The translations under genes and the position numbers were made by a program. Shown here piece by piece: positions 48,779 to 59,350 of a stretch of 64,000 nt of DNA; positions within the stretch are counted from its first letter, which is position 1, and every line of letters starts with the position of its first letter. This stretch comes from Verrucomicrobium sp. GAS474 (GTDB lineage Bacteria; Verrucomicrobiota; Verrucomicrobiia; Methylacidiphilales; GAS474), in NCBI RefSeq assembly GCF_900105685.1, contig NZ_LT629781.1, positions 1,302,001 through 1,366,000 on the forward strand, written 5' to 3'. Below the pieces are notes generated by a model. The model was not told the origin of the DNA and ran no database searches. It worked only from the letters and a program-made list of their open reading frames with translations.

Positions 48779-50830
48779 ATGGAGCCCGACGTCGTCGTAT
48801 CCCCCTTCGCGAAACCCCGCGCCGCCAAGCTGGCCCCGGGCTCGGTCGTCGGCGCGGCGCTGATCGTCCTCCTCCTGGCCGTCGGCGTCACGGTCCTCGG
48901 CGGGGCGCGGACCTGGATCCTCCTCCCGATGTTCGGCCTCGCGGCGGGGCTGATCCTGCTCCAGTTCGGCCGGATCGCCGCCGGGCCGGGGCTCGGCATC
49001 GGGCGGCTGGTGCGGCCCGACGTGATCGACGCCCTCGCCTTCCTCTTCCTCGCCTACGCGACGATCCGCTACGCCACGGCCCCGATCGAGTACACGGCGA
49101 GGATCGAGTGGATGACGATCCTCTCCGGCGGCATCGTCTTCTGGACGGCGCGCTACGGCCTGGTCCGCTCCGGCCACGGGCTGATCATCCTCTGGGGCCT
49201 CACGGGGATCGCCTTCGCCGAGGCCCTCTTCTCCATCTGGCTTTCCTTCAATCCCGATTTCAAGGTCTGGGGGGAGACCCTCAACATCCATTACTATCCC
49301 CGCTTCCTCGGCTCCTTCGGCTGCCCGAACCATTACGGGGCCTTCCTCTACATGGGGACCTTCTCCGCCCTCGCCCTCGCTTTTTTCCTGCCGCAGGAGC
49401 ACCGGCTCCCGAAGCTCCTCCTCCTGCTGGCGGCGGTGACGATGGCCTTCGGCGTCGCGTTCTCCCTCTCCCGGGGGAGCTGGATCGGGTTCTTCGCGGG
49501 CTTCGTCGTCTTCGCGATCTTCTGCGTGAAGAACGGGAAGATTCCGGCGAAGGGGGCGTGGATCGCGGTCGGCGGGCTCCTCCTCCTCGCGGGCGCCTGG
49601 GCGCTCATCTCCCCCGACGTCCAGGGCCGCCTCTCGGAGATGACCGCCCATCTCTCGACCCTCGGCGGGAACCAGTCCCTCGACGGCTATATCCGCATCG
49701 TCCTGGCGCACGACGCCTGGCGGATCATCTGCGACTACTTCTGGTTCGGCTCCGGTCCCGGCACCTTCGCCTTCCTCCATCCCCGCTACCAGGACGCCCT
49801 CTACAGCACGCTGGCGATCTACCCCCACGACGACTACCTCAACACGTGGAGCGATTACGGCTTTGTCGGTTTCCTCCTCGCCTTCGGCTTCGCCAATGCC
49901 GTGGTGGCGGCGATGTGGCTCCGGGTCCGGTCGCGGCGGAGCGGGTCGTGGGGCCGCCGGGCGCTGCTCGGCGCGGGCCTCGCCTCGTGGACGGCGCTGA
50001 TGCTCCACGAGACGCTCGACTTCAACTTCCACATCCCCGTCGACGCCCTCGCGGGGCTGACCCTCGCGGGCCTCGCCCTGCGGGCGAACGGCGGGGAGGC
50101 GGCGGTCTCCTACGAGGGGAAGTGGGCGAAGCGGACGGCGAAGATCGCCGCCGTCGCGGGGGTCTTCCTCTCCTGCTTCTTCGTCGCCCGCCTCACCGAG
50201 ACCGCGCGGGGATATTATCCTTTCTTCCGCATCGATGCGCAGAAGGGCGAGGCGATCTTCCCCGAGGCCGAGATCGCCCTCACCGAGGCGCTCCGCTTCG
50301 ATCCCCGGGCCTGGGAGGCGCAGGCGCTGCTCGGCGACTATTGCCGGGCCGAGGCGGTGAAGCAGGCCGACGAGAAGGACCGGATGGACCTCGCGCAGAA
50401 GGCCGTCACCGCCTACCTCGGCGCGATCGCCCTCAATCCCTACGACGACGGCCTCCTGGTCCGCCTCGGCCTGACCTACGACGAGATGGGACGCTTCGAC
50501 GAGGCCTACATCGCCTACTCAAAGGCGATCGCGCGGCGGCCTTACAACGGGTTTTATCACGCCTACCTCGGCCTCCATTTCTGGCGGCGCGGGGGAATGA
50601 AGAACTTCGTCCGGGCCGAAAAGGAATTCGAGACGGGCCGGAATTGCCCCTACGGGCAGGAGACGGCCTTCGCCTATCAGAAGCAGTTCGCCCAATACCG
50701 GCTGCAGATGGCCGCCCAGGCCCCCGTCCCGCCCGCACCGGCGGCGACGCCGACCTCGACTCCCGTCGCCCCCGCGCCGACGGCGGAGGAGAAGGGCGCG
50801 GTCCCCGAAGAGGCCGACCCCGCGAAGTAA
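48779..50830 (+). CDS. O-antigen ligase-like polymerase with TPR tail
   Basis: 683 residues. About twelve membrane helices (residues 20-475) with the Wzy/WaaL-type region FGCPNHYGAFLYMGTFSA, FSLSRGSWIGFFAGF and a large periplasmic loop including PHDDYLNTWSDYGFVGFLLA. This is followed by a TPR domain (about 495-635, LTEALRFDPRAWEAQ, VTAYLGAIALNPYD, YIAYSKAIARRPYN) and a Pro/Ala/Thr-rich tail. Acts in the inner membrane on lipid-linked glycans (ligation or polymerisation, or protein O-glycosylation). The TPR may recruit partners. No glycan cluster is adjacent. Confidence 0.87.
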   Translation: MEPDVVVSPFAKPRAAKLAPGSVVGAALIVLLLAVGVTVLGGARTWILLPMFGLAAGLILLQFGRIAAGPGLGIGRLVRPDVIDALAFLFLAYATIRYATAPIEYTARIEWMTILSGGIVFWTARYGLVRSGHGLIILWGLTGIAFAEALFSIWLSFNPDFKVWGETLNIHYYPRFLGSFGCPNHYGAFLYMGTFSALALAFFLPQEHRLPKLLLLLAAVTMAFGVAFSLSRGSWIGFFAGFVVFAIFCVKNGKIPAKGAWIAVGGLLLLAGAWALISPDVQGRLSEMTAHLSTLGGNQSLDGYIRIVLAHDAWRIICDYFWFGSGPGTFAFLHPRYQDALYSTLAIYPHDDYLNTWSDYGFVGFLLAFGFANAVVAAMWLRVRSRRSGSWGRRALLGAGLASWTALMLHETLDFNFHIPVDALAGLTLAGLALRANGGEAAVSYEGKWAKRTAKIAAVAGVFLSCFFVARLTETARGYYPFFRIDAQKGEAIFPEAEIALTEALRFDPRAWEAQALLGDYCRAEAVKQADEKDRMDLAQKAVTAYLGAIALNPYDDGLLVRLGLTYDEMGRFDEAYIAYSKAIARRPYNGFYHAYLGLHFWRRGGMKNFVRAEKEFETGRNCPYGQETAFAYQKQFAQYRLQMAAQAPVPPAPAATPTSTPVAPAPTAEEKGAVPEEADPAK

Positions 50831-50834
50831 GGGG

Positions 50835-51317
50835 TCAATTCTTGTCGGAGACCGCCGAGGGGACGGCGGCCGAATCGGCCGGGGCCGAGGAAGCCGCCGC
50901 GGTCACGGTCGGCGCGTGGCCCTTCTTCCAATATTTCGCATAGCGTTCGTCGTAGCCGACCTTCGTGATCGAGAGGTCGGCGACGCCCGACTGGATGATG
51001 CCGAGTTCCTTCGCCGCGCCGTAGGAGAGATCGATGTCGCGGCCCGAGACGAAGGGGCCGCGGTCGGTGACCGTCACCCGGACGGTCTTGCCGTTCTTCG
51101 GGTTGCGGACCGAGAGGATCGTCCCCATCGGGAGGGTGCGATGGGCGGCGGTGTAGCCGTACATGTCGAAGCGCTCCCCGCTGGCCGTGGGGCCCTGGTG
51201 GTTTTCCTTCCCGTACCACGACGCCGTCACGTTCCCGCTGGTCGAGGAGCACCCGAGGAAGGGGAGGGAGATCAGGGTGGCGACGATCAGGGCGGAGGGG
51301 AGGAAGGGAAGTTTCAT
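50835..51317 (-). CDS. rlpA: RlpA-like lipoprotein (double-psi beta-barrel)
   Basis: 160 residues. A signal peptide ends in the lipobox LPFLGCSS, so it is probably lipid-anchored. The RlpA barrel has TASWYGKENHQGPTASGERFD, AHRTLPMGTILSVRN, VTDRGPFVSGRDIDLSYGAA. RlpA proteins are lytic transglycosylases or septal peptidoglycan binders; no SPOR domain is present, so only the barrel is encoded. It is convergent with the ligase gene (4-base gap). Confidence 0.9.
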   Translation of the reverse strand: MKLPFLPSALIVATLISLPFLGCSSTSGNVTASWYGKENHQGPTASGERFDMYGYTAAHRTLPMGTILSVRNPKNGKTVRVTVTDRGPFVSGRDIDLSYGAAKELGIIQSGVADLSITKVGYDERYAKYWKKGHAPTVTAAASSAPADSAAVPSAVSDKN

Positions 51318-51483
51318 GGGGTGACCGGTGAGGGGATAAAGCGGGGTTGGTTAAGATCGCTCCGTAGGGGAATCAAGTCAAGGGACCAAGTCGACCCCTC
51401 CTTCCCTGCCTTCCCGGTGCCTTCCGATTGTAACCGGCCCGCGCTTGCCAAGATTCTTCCCGCCCCGTATCTACTGGGGGATC

Positions 51484-52461
<978 letters not shown>

Positions 52462-52540
52462 TTCGGGGTCGCTCCGGGGGCGGTTTTCGTCCCGATTGAT
52501 CCGCGATTCCGGGTCGATTCATCACTGTAATTGGACCAAG

Positions 52541-52574
52541 ACGGCGAAGGATTTTCCTTCGCCGTTTTGTTTGT
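52541..52574 (+). terminator. Rho-independent terminator
   Basis: ACGGCGAAGG and CCTTCGCCGT form a perfect 10-base stem (52541-52550 and 52556-52565) with loop ATTTT, followed by TTTGTTTGTTTT. It ends the deoxyhypusine-synthase-like gene. AT-rich sequence after it (52590-52690) is the likely promoter region for the next gene. Confidence 0.92.
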
Positions 52575-52709
52575 TTTACAGTGTGAATCTCTTTGATTGG
52601 AGGATGAGAGAAATTCATTGCGTTTTATTTTATAAAACTCTACCTCTGCCAAAGTCGGTGATTTAACGTTAACAATGAACTGCGCGGCGGCGGCCCGCCC
52701 TTTCCAATC

Positions 52710-53222
52710 ATGAATGAGGTTTTCAGGGTTTTGATTGCGACACAGGATCTCCACACCCGGTTGATGCTCGAAGGCCTGCTGAAGGCCGTCCGCGCCCGCT
52801 TCGTCCACGCCGACACCGAGGAGAGCATCCATTCCTACCTGAAGACCCCCGAGGGATTCGACATGGTCGTCGTCGACGGCGCGTGGGAATTCCTCTCGAT
52901 CCACGGCATCCACCTCGCCTGCCGCTCCCGCTCGAAGACCCTTTCGGAGACCCACCTCATGGTGATCCTCCCCAGCGGAAACTCGACCCAGGTGATCGGG
53001 GCCTTCAACGACGGGGCCGACACCGTCCTCCGCCAGCCGATCCGCCCGCTCGAATTCCTCAATGCCTGCCGCACCGGCCAGCACCTCACCCGCCTCACCC
53101 GGAGCAACCGGGCGCTCTCCGAGCCCCTCCCCGCACCGGCCCCGGCCTCCGCTCTCCCCGAACCGGCGTCGGCTCCGATGCGTTTTTCCGCGGCCGGGGA
53201 ACTCATCGGCCTCCACGTCTAG
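52710..53222 (+). CDS. Receiver-like protein, paralogue 1
   Basis: 170 residues. Residues 4-125 have the response-regulator receiver layout: VLIATQDLHTR (acidic pocket), MVVVDGAWE with Asp56 in the phosphoacceptor position, and GADTVLRQPIRPLEF where the conserved Lys-Pro is Gln109-Pro. The rest (about 126-170) is a Pro/Ala-rich tail with no DNA-binding or enzymatic domain. It starts a pair with the next gene (161 bases later). Loss of the lysine suggests altered or absent phosphorylation. Confidence 0.7.
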   Translation: MNEVFRVLIATQDLHTRLMLEGLLKAVRARFVHADTEESIHSYLKTPEGFDMVVVDGAWEFLSIHGIHLACRSRSKTLSETHLMVILPSGNSTQVIGAFNDGADTVLRQPIRPLEFLNACRTGQHLTRLTRSNRALSEPLPAPAPASALPEPASAPMRFSAAGELIGLHV

Positions 53223-53385
53223 CATCGCCTGTTTTTTTCTTCCTCTTTTTGGAAATTCGGGTCATTGCCCGAGTGTTTTCGTTGAACAGGCATAAGTCTT
53301 GCTGATTCGGTTGTACGGTTCAACGGGGCGACATTTGACCTGCGGCCGCTTGTTGCTCGTTGTGCTCTCTCCCGTTTAAAGAACC

Positions 53386-54708
53386 ATGCACCTTCCGTTC
53401 CGCGTCTTGATCGCCACCCAGGATACCCAGGTCCGCCTCGTCACCGAGAATCTCCTGAAGACGGTCCAGGCGAAGTGCCTCGTCGCCGAGACGCAGGACG
53501 CGGTCCTTGCCCTCCTCGGCACCCCGGAAGGGGTCGACCTCGTCGTCGCCGACAGCAGCTGGGAGGGGCTCTCCCTCGAGACGATCTACCGCACCTGCCG
53601 CTCCCGGACGACGGCCCCGGTCGAGACCTACCTCACCGTCCTCGTCGAGGAAACGAACGCCGCCGGGGCGATCCTCGCCTTCAACGCCGGGGCCGACGCC
53701 GTCCTGCGGAAGAACATCGATCCGGTCGAATTCCTCAACGCCTGCCGCGCCGGGCAGCGCCTCTCGGTCCTGGCGAAGATGCACCGCGTGGCGATGGAGG
53801 AGAAGGCGACCGCCGCCTCGGTCCTCACCACGGCGGAACAGGAAGTCCGCGAGGCGACTGCCGCCGCCGCCGCCCTGGTCCAGGAACAGGAGCCGCCCGC
53901 CGAGAACCGGCAGACCTCCCTCGTCACCTCGGCGGAGGCCCCGGCCCCCGCGGCGGCGCAGCCGAAAAAGGCCCGCCTCGCCGGAGGGGAGGCCCCCATC
54001 GTCGTCCGGCAGATGGAGGCCGTCGCCCGGCAGGTCCTCATCGACCAGGGGGCCTCGGAGGAGACCTGCTTCCACGATGTGATCGATGCCGACGCGGTCG
54101 ACGGGCAGGTGCCGGAGTGGTCGGAATTCGTCGGCTGGCAGGGGATCTTCTGGCCGGTCAACAATCTCTGGTTCGACGTCCTCTTCCACTTCAGCCGCAC
54201 CGGGGCGGAGAATCTCTGCCGGTGGACCCTCCAGCGGCAGGCGAAGGAGGACGGCGCCCTCATGGCCGGGATCAACCAATACCTGATCGCCGTCCAGGCG
54301 ACCTATCGCGCCCATTACGAGACCGGCTACGGCCCCTCCTCGACGATCCTCTGCCAGCCCGTCGTCCTCCCCCGGCCCCATTGGATGGAGGAGGCGGGGC
54401 AGGGCGATTTCACCCGCGTGCTGAAGTTCCCGAATTCCTTCGTCGCCTACAATTTCCACATCGCCCCCGCCGCGCTCCAGGTGAAGGCCGCCATCACCGC
54501 CTCCCCCGGGGATATCCTCAACGAGACGATCGCCTCCCGGGGCCAGCGCCCCGGCCCGGGTGTCATGCCGTTGGCGAATCGCGGCGTCATCCTCACGGAG
54601 GGACGGCTGAACAAGATTGTTCCGGACTTGGAGGCGAACCGGACGCTGTGGGTGATCGAGCCGTCGTTGTTTGCTCGGCGGATGGGGGCGTATACGGCGG
54701 TGGATTAG
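53386..54708 (+). CDS. Receiver-like protein with unknown C-terminal domain, paralogue 2
   Basis: 440 residues. Residues 5-125 match paralogue 1 closely (VLIATQDTQVR, LVVADSSWEGLSLE with Asp56, GADAVLRKNIDPVEFLNACRAGQ with Lys109 kept). A Glu/Ala/Pro-rich linker (125-195) leads to a domain (about 200-440) with HDVIDADAV, WQGIFWPVNNLWFDVLFHFS, INQYLIAVQATYRAHYETG and AYNFHIAPAALQVKAAI. I do not recognise it; a weak CheX-like resemblance is not convincing. Phosphorylation is plausible; no kinase is encoded nearby. Confidence 0.7.
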   Translation: MHLPFRVLIATQDTQVRLVTENLLKTVQAKCLVAETQDAVLALLGTPEGVDLVVADSSWEGLSLETIYRTCRSRTTAPVETYLTVLVEETNAAGAILAFNAGADAVLRKNIDPVEFLNACRAGQRLSVLAKMHRVAMEEKATAASVLTTAEQEVREATAAAAALVQEQEPPAENRQTSLVTSAEAPAPAAAQPKKARLAGGEAPIVVRQMEAVARQVLIDQGASEETCFHDVIDADAVDGQVPEWSEFVGWQGIFWPVNNLWFDVLFHFSRTGAENLCRWTLQRQAKEDGALMAGINQYLIAVQATYRAHYETGYGPSSTILCQPVVLPRPHWMEEAGQGDFTRVLKFPNSFVAYNFHIAPAALQVKAAITASPGDILNETIASRGQRPGPGVMPLANRGVILTEGRLNKIVPDLEANRTLWVIEPSLFARRMGAYTAVD

Positions 54709-54721
54709 GGGGGGGCGCGGG

Positions 54722-54957
54722 TTGGGGAGCGCCCGTTGGGGCTGGCGGGGTCGATCCTGTACAGGTGGAGGCGATCCGCTTTAACGCCACAGAGGGGCTT
54801 CGCCCCTCCGTGACCTCCCCTTCGGAGGGCCTTAGCTAGGCGGACGCGCTTTGGCGGCGCCTCGTCTCCTCACTGGATTAAAATCGGATGGTTCCAGTAC
54901 GCCCGAGGGTACGTACTGAAGGGGTAGCGGTACCAATACGCCCAAACTCCTATCGGA
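54722..54957 (-). repeat. Dispersed repeat, full copy C (inverted)
   Basis: Read on the minus strand it matches copy B: GATAGGAGT, CTACCCCTTCAGTACGTACC, CTCGGGCG, GATTTTAATCCAG, GAGGCGCCGCCAAAGCGC, CCTAGCTAAGGCCCTCCGAA, a GAGGGGCGAAGCCCCTC hairpin, and CTCCACCTGTACAGGATCG. It is in the 552-base gap between the receiver-like gene and the MscS gene (convergent), head to head with copy E. No gene lies between 54709 and 55260. Confidence 0.85.
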
Positions 54958-55029
54958 AGAAAAGAGTATGGGAGAGAGGTCTTCAGGGGTCAGCACCGAG
55001 GAGATAGGCCTGCATCCTTGGATGCTCCT

Positions 55030-55250
55030 TCCCATGGCTCGGCCCTCAAGGGGGTTAGATCCAGCGGAGTAGAGTGGGCGTATGGAAGATAGGCCTTTAG
55101 GATTACGCCCCATCTACACCAAGGCCCATCAGACAGGAGGGTCCGGAGGGGCGTGCCCCTCCGTTCGTTCAAACGCGCGGGTCACATCCACCTGTACAGG
55201 GAAATGTACCCGGTCCCGAAGGGCTGCCCTTCCCCCCGCGCCCCCTTTCC
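55030..55250 (+). repeat. Dispersed repeat, copy E
   Basis: Left part shared with copy F at 370-434; right part has GGAGGGGCGTGCCCCTCC, then CACATCCACCTGTACAGG, CGGTCCCGAAGGGC as in copies A, B and D. It joins the two otherwise separate halves of the family and shows that F and D are pieces of the same kind of element. Confidence 0.82.
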
Positions 55251-55260
55251 GAAAAACGTC

Positions 55261-56637
55261 CTAACCCTTCCCCGACGTCTCCGTCCGATCCCGCACCTTC
55301 GGCAGACACTCGGGATAACGCGCCACCACCTGTGCCAGGAGCCATTCCCGCGCCTCGAGCTGGAGGACCGAGGAATCGGCGAGGGTGGCGGCGCTGGCGA
55401 GGAGCCGCAGTTCCATCGAGCCCGCGTCGGCGTCGGTGACGGTGAGGGAGAAGGTCTCCCGGTCCCACAGGCGATGGGTCGCGATCCATTGCCGGGTCTC
55501 GTCCCGGAGGGCGGCGACGGGGAGGGTGAAATCGACCCGGATCTTCACCTGCTGGACGACGGAAGGGGTCGTCGAGGTGAGGTTACGGAAGGGGCGCTCC
55601 AGGAACGACGAGATGGGGAGGATCAGCCGTCCCCGCCCGTCGCCGGTGCGGATCGTGACGTGGGTGAGGGTGATCGCCTCGATGACGCCGCTCTCCCCCT
55701 CGACGGCGACCGAGTCGCCGAGGCGGACCGGCTGGGAGAGGGCGAGCTGGATCCCGGCGAAGAGGGTGCCGAGGGTCCGCTGGGCGGCGAAGCCGATGAG
55801 GATGCCGACGATCCCGGCCGAGGCGAGGAGGGAGGTCCCGATCTGCCGCGCCTCGGGGAAGAGCATGAGGATGGCGGCGAGGGCGATGAGGATGTTCAGG
55901 ACGATGGCGCACTTCCGCAGGATCCCGATGCGGGTGGCGGTGGCGCGGTCGTCGCCCAGCTTCTCCATGCTCCGGCTGTCGGTCCCGGTCAGGTCGGGGT
56001 CGAGGTCGAGGCCGGCGAGGATCGCCTTTTCGATCCCCTGAAGGAGGGCGTGGGAGACGGCGGCGAGGCCGACGATCACGACGATGGCGAAGCCGCGCCA
56101 GATCGCGTGGAGGGCGTCGGTCCCGAGGGAGAGGGAGTAGTGGAGGGTCTCCAGCAGGGAGGCGAAGCCGCCGATGGGGATGAAGACGCGGAGGGCGAGG
56201 GCGAGGACGGGGAAGAGGTGTTCGTCGAAGCGGCTCGACGTGGCGGCGGCGATCGCGGCGAGGCGGGTCTCGACGGCGTCGACGCAGCGGTAGAGGAACC
56301 AGAAGAGGCCGCCGAGGAGGCCGAGGTGCCAGAAGGGAAGGCGGGCCTGCTCCAGCGCGGCGGCGAAGCCGGGATGCTTCAGGACGTGGACGAAGAGGGG
56401 GAGGGCGAAGTAGAGGCAGAAGTACCACGCGCAGAACTGGAGCGGCGGGGCGGCGGCGCGGAGGAGGTCGCGCCGGAGGGAGAGGCGGGTGAGGGTCGCC
56501 GCCGCCGCCTGGTAGCGGGAGGCGCCGGCGGGCTGCGGCCCCCGGCGGCGGACGCTCCGCCAGAGGAGGCCGAAGAGGAGGGCCGCGACGAGGGCGGTGG
56601 CGCATTCGACGACGGAGGAGAGGTGGAGGGAGGACAT
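55261..56637 (-). CDS. Mechanosensitive channel of the MscS family
   Basis: 458 residues. Several N-terminal membrane helices precede the MscS pore helix (LLASAGIVGILIGFAAQRTLGTLFAGI) and cytosolic beta domain (QPVRLGDSVAVEGESGVIEAITLTHVTIRT, LILPISSFLERPFRN). Larger than E. coli MscS (286 residues), with about four extra helices. Releases osmolytes on hypo-osmotic shock. Repeat copy E ends 10 bases from its stop. Confidence 0.93.
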   Translation of the reverse strand: MSSLHLSSVVECATALVAALLFGLLWRSVRRRGPQPAGASRYQAAAATLTRLSLRRDLLRAAAPPLQFCAWYFCLYFALPLFVHVLKHPGFAAALEQARLPFWHLGLLGGLFWFLYRCVDAVETRLAAIAAATSSRFDEHLFPVLALALRVFIPIGGFASLLETLHYSLSLGTDALHAIWRGFAIVVIVGLAAVSHALLQGIEKAILAGLDLDPDLTGTDSRSMEKLGDDRATATRIGILRKCAIVLNILIALAAILMLFPEARQIGTSLLASAGIVGILIGFAAQRTLGTLFAGIQLALSQPVRLGDSVAVEGESGVIEAITLTHVTIRTGDGRGRLILPISSFLERPFRNLTSTTPSVVQQVKIRVDFTLPVAALRDETRQWIATHRLWDRETFSLTVTDADAGSMELRLLASAATLADSSVLQLEAREWLLAQVVARYPECLPKVRDRTETSGKG

Positions 56638-56910
56638 GGGTGGGCGGAAAATGAATTACCCCGCAATGCCGTGTGGATGGGGTCCTTCGACCAGTTTATG
56701 TACAGGTGAAGCGGCTGCATTGAGCTTCCGCCTTCCAGTGAAGGCCCGACGTCGAATCAATCGCGCGGTTGCTTCTTTACAATCATGATTATCGGAGGAG
56801 GGACATGCATCCCAAGCACGAACACCGCAGGGTAAAGGGGCTCGCCTCCTCCCGCGGAGGGAGGAGGACGAAAAGGGGGCGGGACTGGCAGAGAACAGAA
56901 GGGGCCGAAC
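56638..56910. other. Intergenic region with GC-rich hairpin
   Basis: 273 bases upstream of mscS and downstream of pheT without a convincing gene. A GC-rich inverted repeat (CCTCCTCCC/GGGAGGAGG, 56845-56867) could act as a pheT terminator on the minus strand but lacks a clear U-run. A short TGTACAGGTGAAGCGG near 56699 resembles the end of the dispersed repeat, possibly a remnant. A plus-strand frame of 68 codons overlaps the pheT end; see rejected items. Confidence 0.5.
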
Positions 56911-59229
56911 CTACCGGAGATCGTAGCCGAGGCCCTTCACCGCGGCGAGAATCTTTTCCTGCCAGCCGTTGACCTCCTTGTCGGTCAGCGTCCGGTCGGG
57001 GAGGCGGTAGGTGAGGGCGTAGGCGAGGGACTTCTTCCCGGCGGCCAGCTTCTCCCCCTTCGAGTCCTCGAAGAGGTCGAAGAGGGCGACTTTCTGGAGG
57101 GCGCTTCCCGCCGCTTCCCGCGCAGCTTTCTCCAGCGCGGCGGCGAGTTCCGCCTGGGGCGTCGCCGAGGGGACGACGAGGGCGACGTCGCGGCGGACGC
57201 CGGGGAACTGGGGGAGGCCGGTGAAGAGGGCGGGAGCGTCGGAGGCGGCCAGCCAGCCGTCGAGCCGGTACTCGACATAGAAGGCCTTCGCCTTGAGGTC
57301 GTGCCGCTTCGCCGTCGCGGGGTCGAGGGGGGCGAGCTCGAGGCGGGCCGCGGCGGGAATACCGAGGTCGCCTTCGAGGTAGTCGGCGAGGCCCTTCACG
57401 TCGTAGAAGTCGCTGGCCCGTTCGGCGGCGGCCCATTCGAGGGCGTCGACGGGGCCGAGCTGGAGGACGCCGAGGCGCATCTCCTCGACGACCTGGCCGC
57501 CCTCCCGGCGGTAGACCTTGCCGACCTCGAAGAGGCGGAGGGAGAGGTTCCCCCGGGCGACGTTCCCGCCGGCGATGGCGGCGAGGCCGTCCTTCAGCGC
57601 GGGGCGGAGGTGGGTGAACTGGGCGTTGAGCGGGTTGCCGAGGGCGAGGAGTTCCGCGTCGGGATTGCCGATCGCTTCGCGCGCGGCCATCGCCTCGGTG
57701 AGGATCTCCTGCCAGCCCCGCGCCGCGAGGGAGCGGCGGAGGAGGAGGGCCTTGTCCCAGGCGCGGTCGGCGGCGCTCTCCGCCGCCCAGCCGTGGCGGA
57801 CGCGGCCCGGGAGGTTGGCGAGGCCCCGGACGCGGGCGACTTCCTCGATGAGGTCGATCTCGGTCTCGAGGTCGTGGCGGTAGGGCGGGGAGGTCCAGAT
57901 GTTGTCCCCCTTGTAGCGGAGGCCGAGGGGCTTCAGGACGGCGGTGATCTCGTCGAGGGTGATCGGGGCGCCGAGGACGGCGGCGACGCGTTCCGGGCGG
58001 AGGGTGATCGGCGCGCGCTTCGCGGGGGCCTGCCCGGCGTCGATCGGGGCCTGGATCAGTTCGGCGTCGGCCAGTTCCTCGAGCAGGACGAGGGCGCGGA
58101 TGCGGGCCTCGGGGATGCGGTAGGCGTCGACGCGGCGCTCGAAGCGGTAGGCCGAGTCGGTGAGGATGCCGAGGCGGCGGCCGCTGCGGCGGACCGAGGC
58201 GGGGTCGAACCAGGCGGCCTCGAGGGCGACGGTCGTCGTCGCCTCGGTGACGGCGGAATCCTTCCCGCCGATGACCCCGGCGAGGGCGTGGGGGCGCTCG
58301 GCGTCGGCGATGACGAGGTCGTTCTCGTTGAGGGTGTAGGTCTTGTCGTCGAGGGCGAGGAGGGTCTCCCCCTTGCGGGCGCGGCGGACCTCGATGGTCT
58401 TCCCGGCGAGCTTCGCGGCGTCGAAGGCGTGGAGCGGCTGGCCCGTTTCCCAGAGGATGTAGTTCGTGATGTCGACGACGTTGTTGATGGAGCGGTGGCC
58501 GGTCGCCTCGATCTTTTCCTTCAACCAGGCGGGGCTGGGGCCGACCTTCACGTTCTCGAGGATCGCGAGGGTGTAGCGAGGGCCGAGGTCGGGGGCCTGG
58601 AGGTCGATTTTCCAGTCGTGGGTCGGCTGGGCGACGGAGGAGAGGGCGATGGTCTCCTTCGGCCGCCACGTGCCGAGGCCGAGGGCGGAGAGCTCCCACG
58701 CGAGGCCCTGGTAGGAGAGGAGGTCGGGGCGGTTCGGGGTGATCTCGACGTCGATGAAGGTGTCGGCGGGAAGGACGGCGGAGAGGGGGCCGAAGGGGGT
58801 CTCCTTCGGGAGGATGAGGAGGCCGTCGGCGTCGGCGGCCAGGCCGAGTTCCTTCGCCGAGCACATCATGCCCTGGGAGAGCTCACCGCGGAGCTTGCTC
58901 TCCTTGATGACGAAGCCGCCGCCGAAGTCGACGCCGGGGAGGGCGAGGACGACGCGGTCCCCGGCCTCGAAGTTCTTCGCGCCGCAGACGATCTGGCGGG
59001 TCTCCTCGCCGCCCTTGCCCGCATGGCGGACCTGGCAGAGGCGGAGGCGGTCGGCGTTGGGATGGGGGACGTAGCTGATCACCTCGGCGACGACGAGGTT
59101 CGGGTCGTCCATGCCGTGCTTCTCCACGCCTTCGACTTCGATCCCCGCCGAGGTGAGGCGTTCGAGGAGGGCGTCGAGGGTGCCGGTGTAGTCGAGATGG
59201 TCCCGGAGCCAGCGGAGGGAGAACTTCAT
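56911..59229 (-). CDS. pheT: Phenylalanyl-tRNA synthetase beta subunit
   Basis: 772 residues. Starts [13 protein letters not shown]; an EMAP-like tRNA-binding domain follows ([35 protein letters not shown]), then B3/B4 ([15 protein letters not shown]), B5, the catalytic-like core and a C-terminal FDX-ACB domain ([14 protein letters not shown]... ending GLGYDLR). It pairs with PheS, whose gene is not in the window, an unusual separation. Divergent from the DnaJ-like gene (121 bases between). Confidence 0.96.
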   Translation of the reverse strand: MKFSLRWLRDHLDYTGTLDALLERLTSAGIEVEGVEKHGMDDPNLVVAEVISYVPHPNADRLRLCQVRHAGKGGEETRQIVCGAKNFEAGDRVVLALPGVDFGGGFVIKESKLRGELSQGMMCSAKELGLAADADGLLILPKETPFGPLSAVLPADTFIDVEITPNRPDLLSYQGLAWELSALGLGTWRPKETIALSSVAQPTHDWKIDLQAPDLGPRYTLAILENVKVGPSPAWLKEKIEATGHRSINNVVDITNYILWETGQPLHAFDAAKLAGKTIEVRRARKGETLLALDDKTYTLNENDLVIADAERPHALAGVIGGKDSAVTEATTTVALEAAWFDPASVRRSGRRLGILTDSAYRFERRVDAYRIPEARIRALVLLEELADAELIQAPIDAGQAPAKRAPITLRPERVAAVLGAPITLDEITAVLKPLGLRYKGDNIWTSPPYRHDLETEIDLIEEVARVRGLANLPGRVRHGWAAESAADRAWDKALLLRRSLAARGWQEILTEAMAAREAIGNPDAELLALGNPLNAQFTHLRPALKDGLAAIAGGNVARGNLSLRLFEVGKVYRREGGQVVEEMRLGVLQLGPVDALEWAAAERASDFYDVKGLADYLEGDLGIPAAARLELAPLDPATAKRHDLKAKAFYVEYRLDGWLAASDAPALFTGLPQFPGVRRDVALVVPSATPQAELAAALEKAAREAAGSALQKVALFDLFEDSKGEKLAAGKKSLAYALTYRLPDRTLTDKEVNGWQEKILAAVKGLGYDLR

Positions 59230-59350
59230 AGGAGCCGCCCATTCAAGCGGTACGGGAAGGGGAGGGCAAGAGCAAGAGAGCCGTCCGGAGGGGGCGATTT
59301 CGGAATGGCGCCGCGGGGGCTTTTCGGCGATCATCCCGGCGCCGCGTCCT

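Noticed and set aside
53870-54500. CheX-type phosphatase domain in the receiver-like protein
   Set aside because: Some helices look similar, but the paired E-x-x-N motifs are not in place, so I leave the domain unnamed.
56769-56972. Short Arg-rich plus-strand frame with resemblance to ribosomal protein bTHX (GRRTKRGRDW)
   Set aside because: Half of an 18-residue stretch matches, but the frame overlaps the pheT 3' end, includes a GC hairpin and does not begin like bTHX. More likely chance from a purine-rich region.
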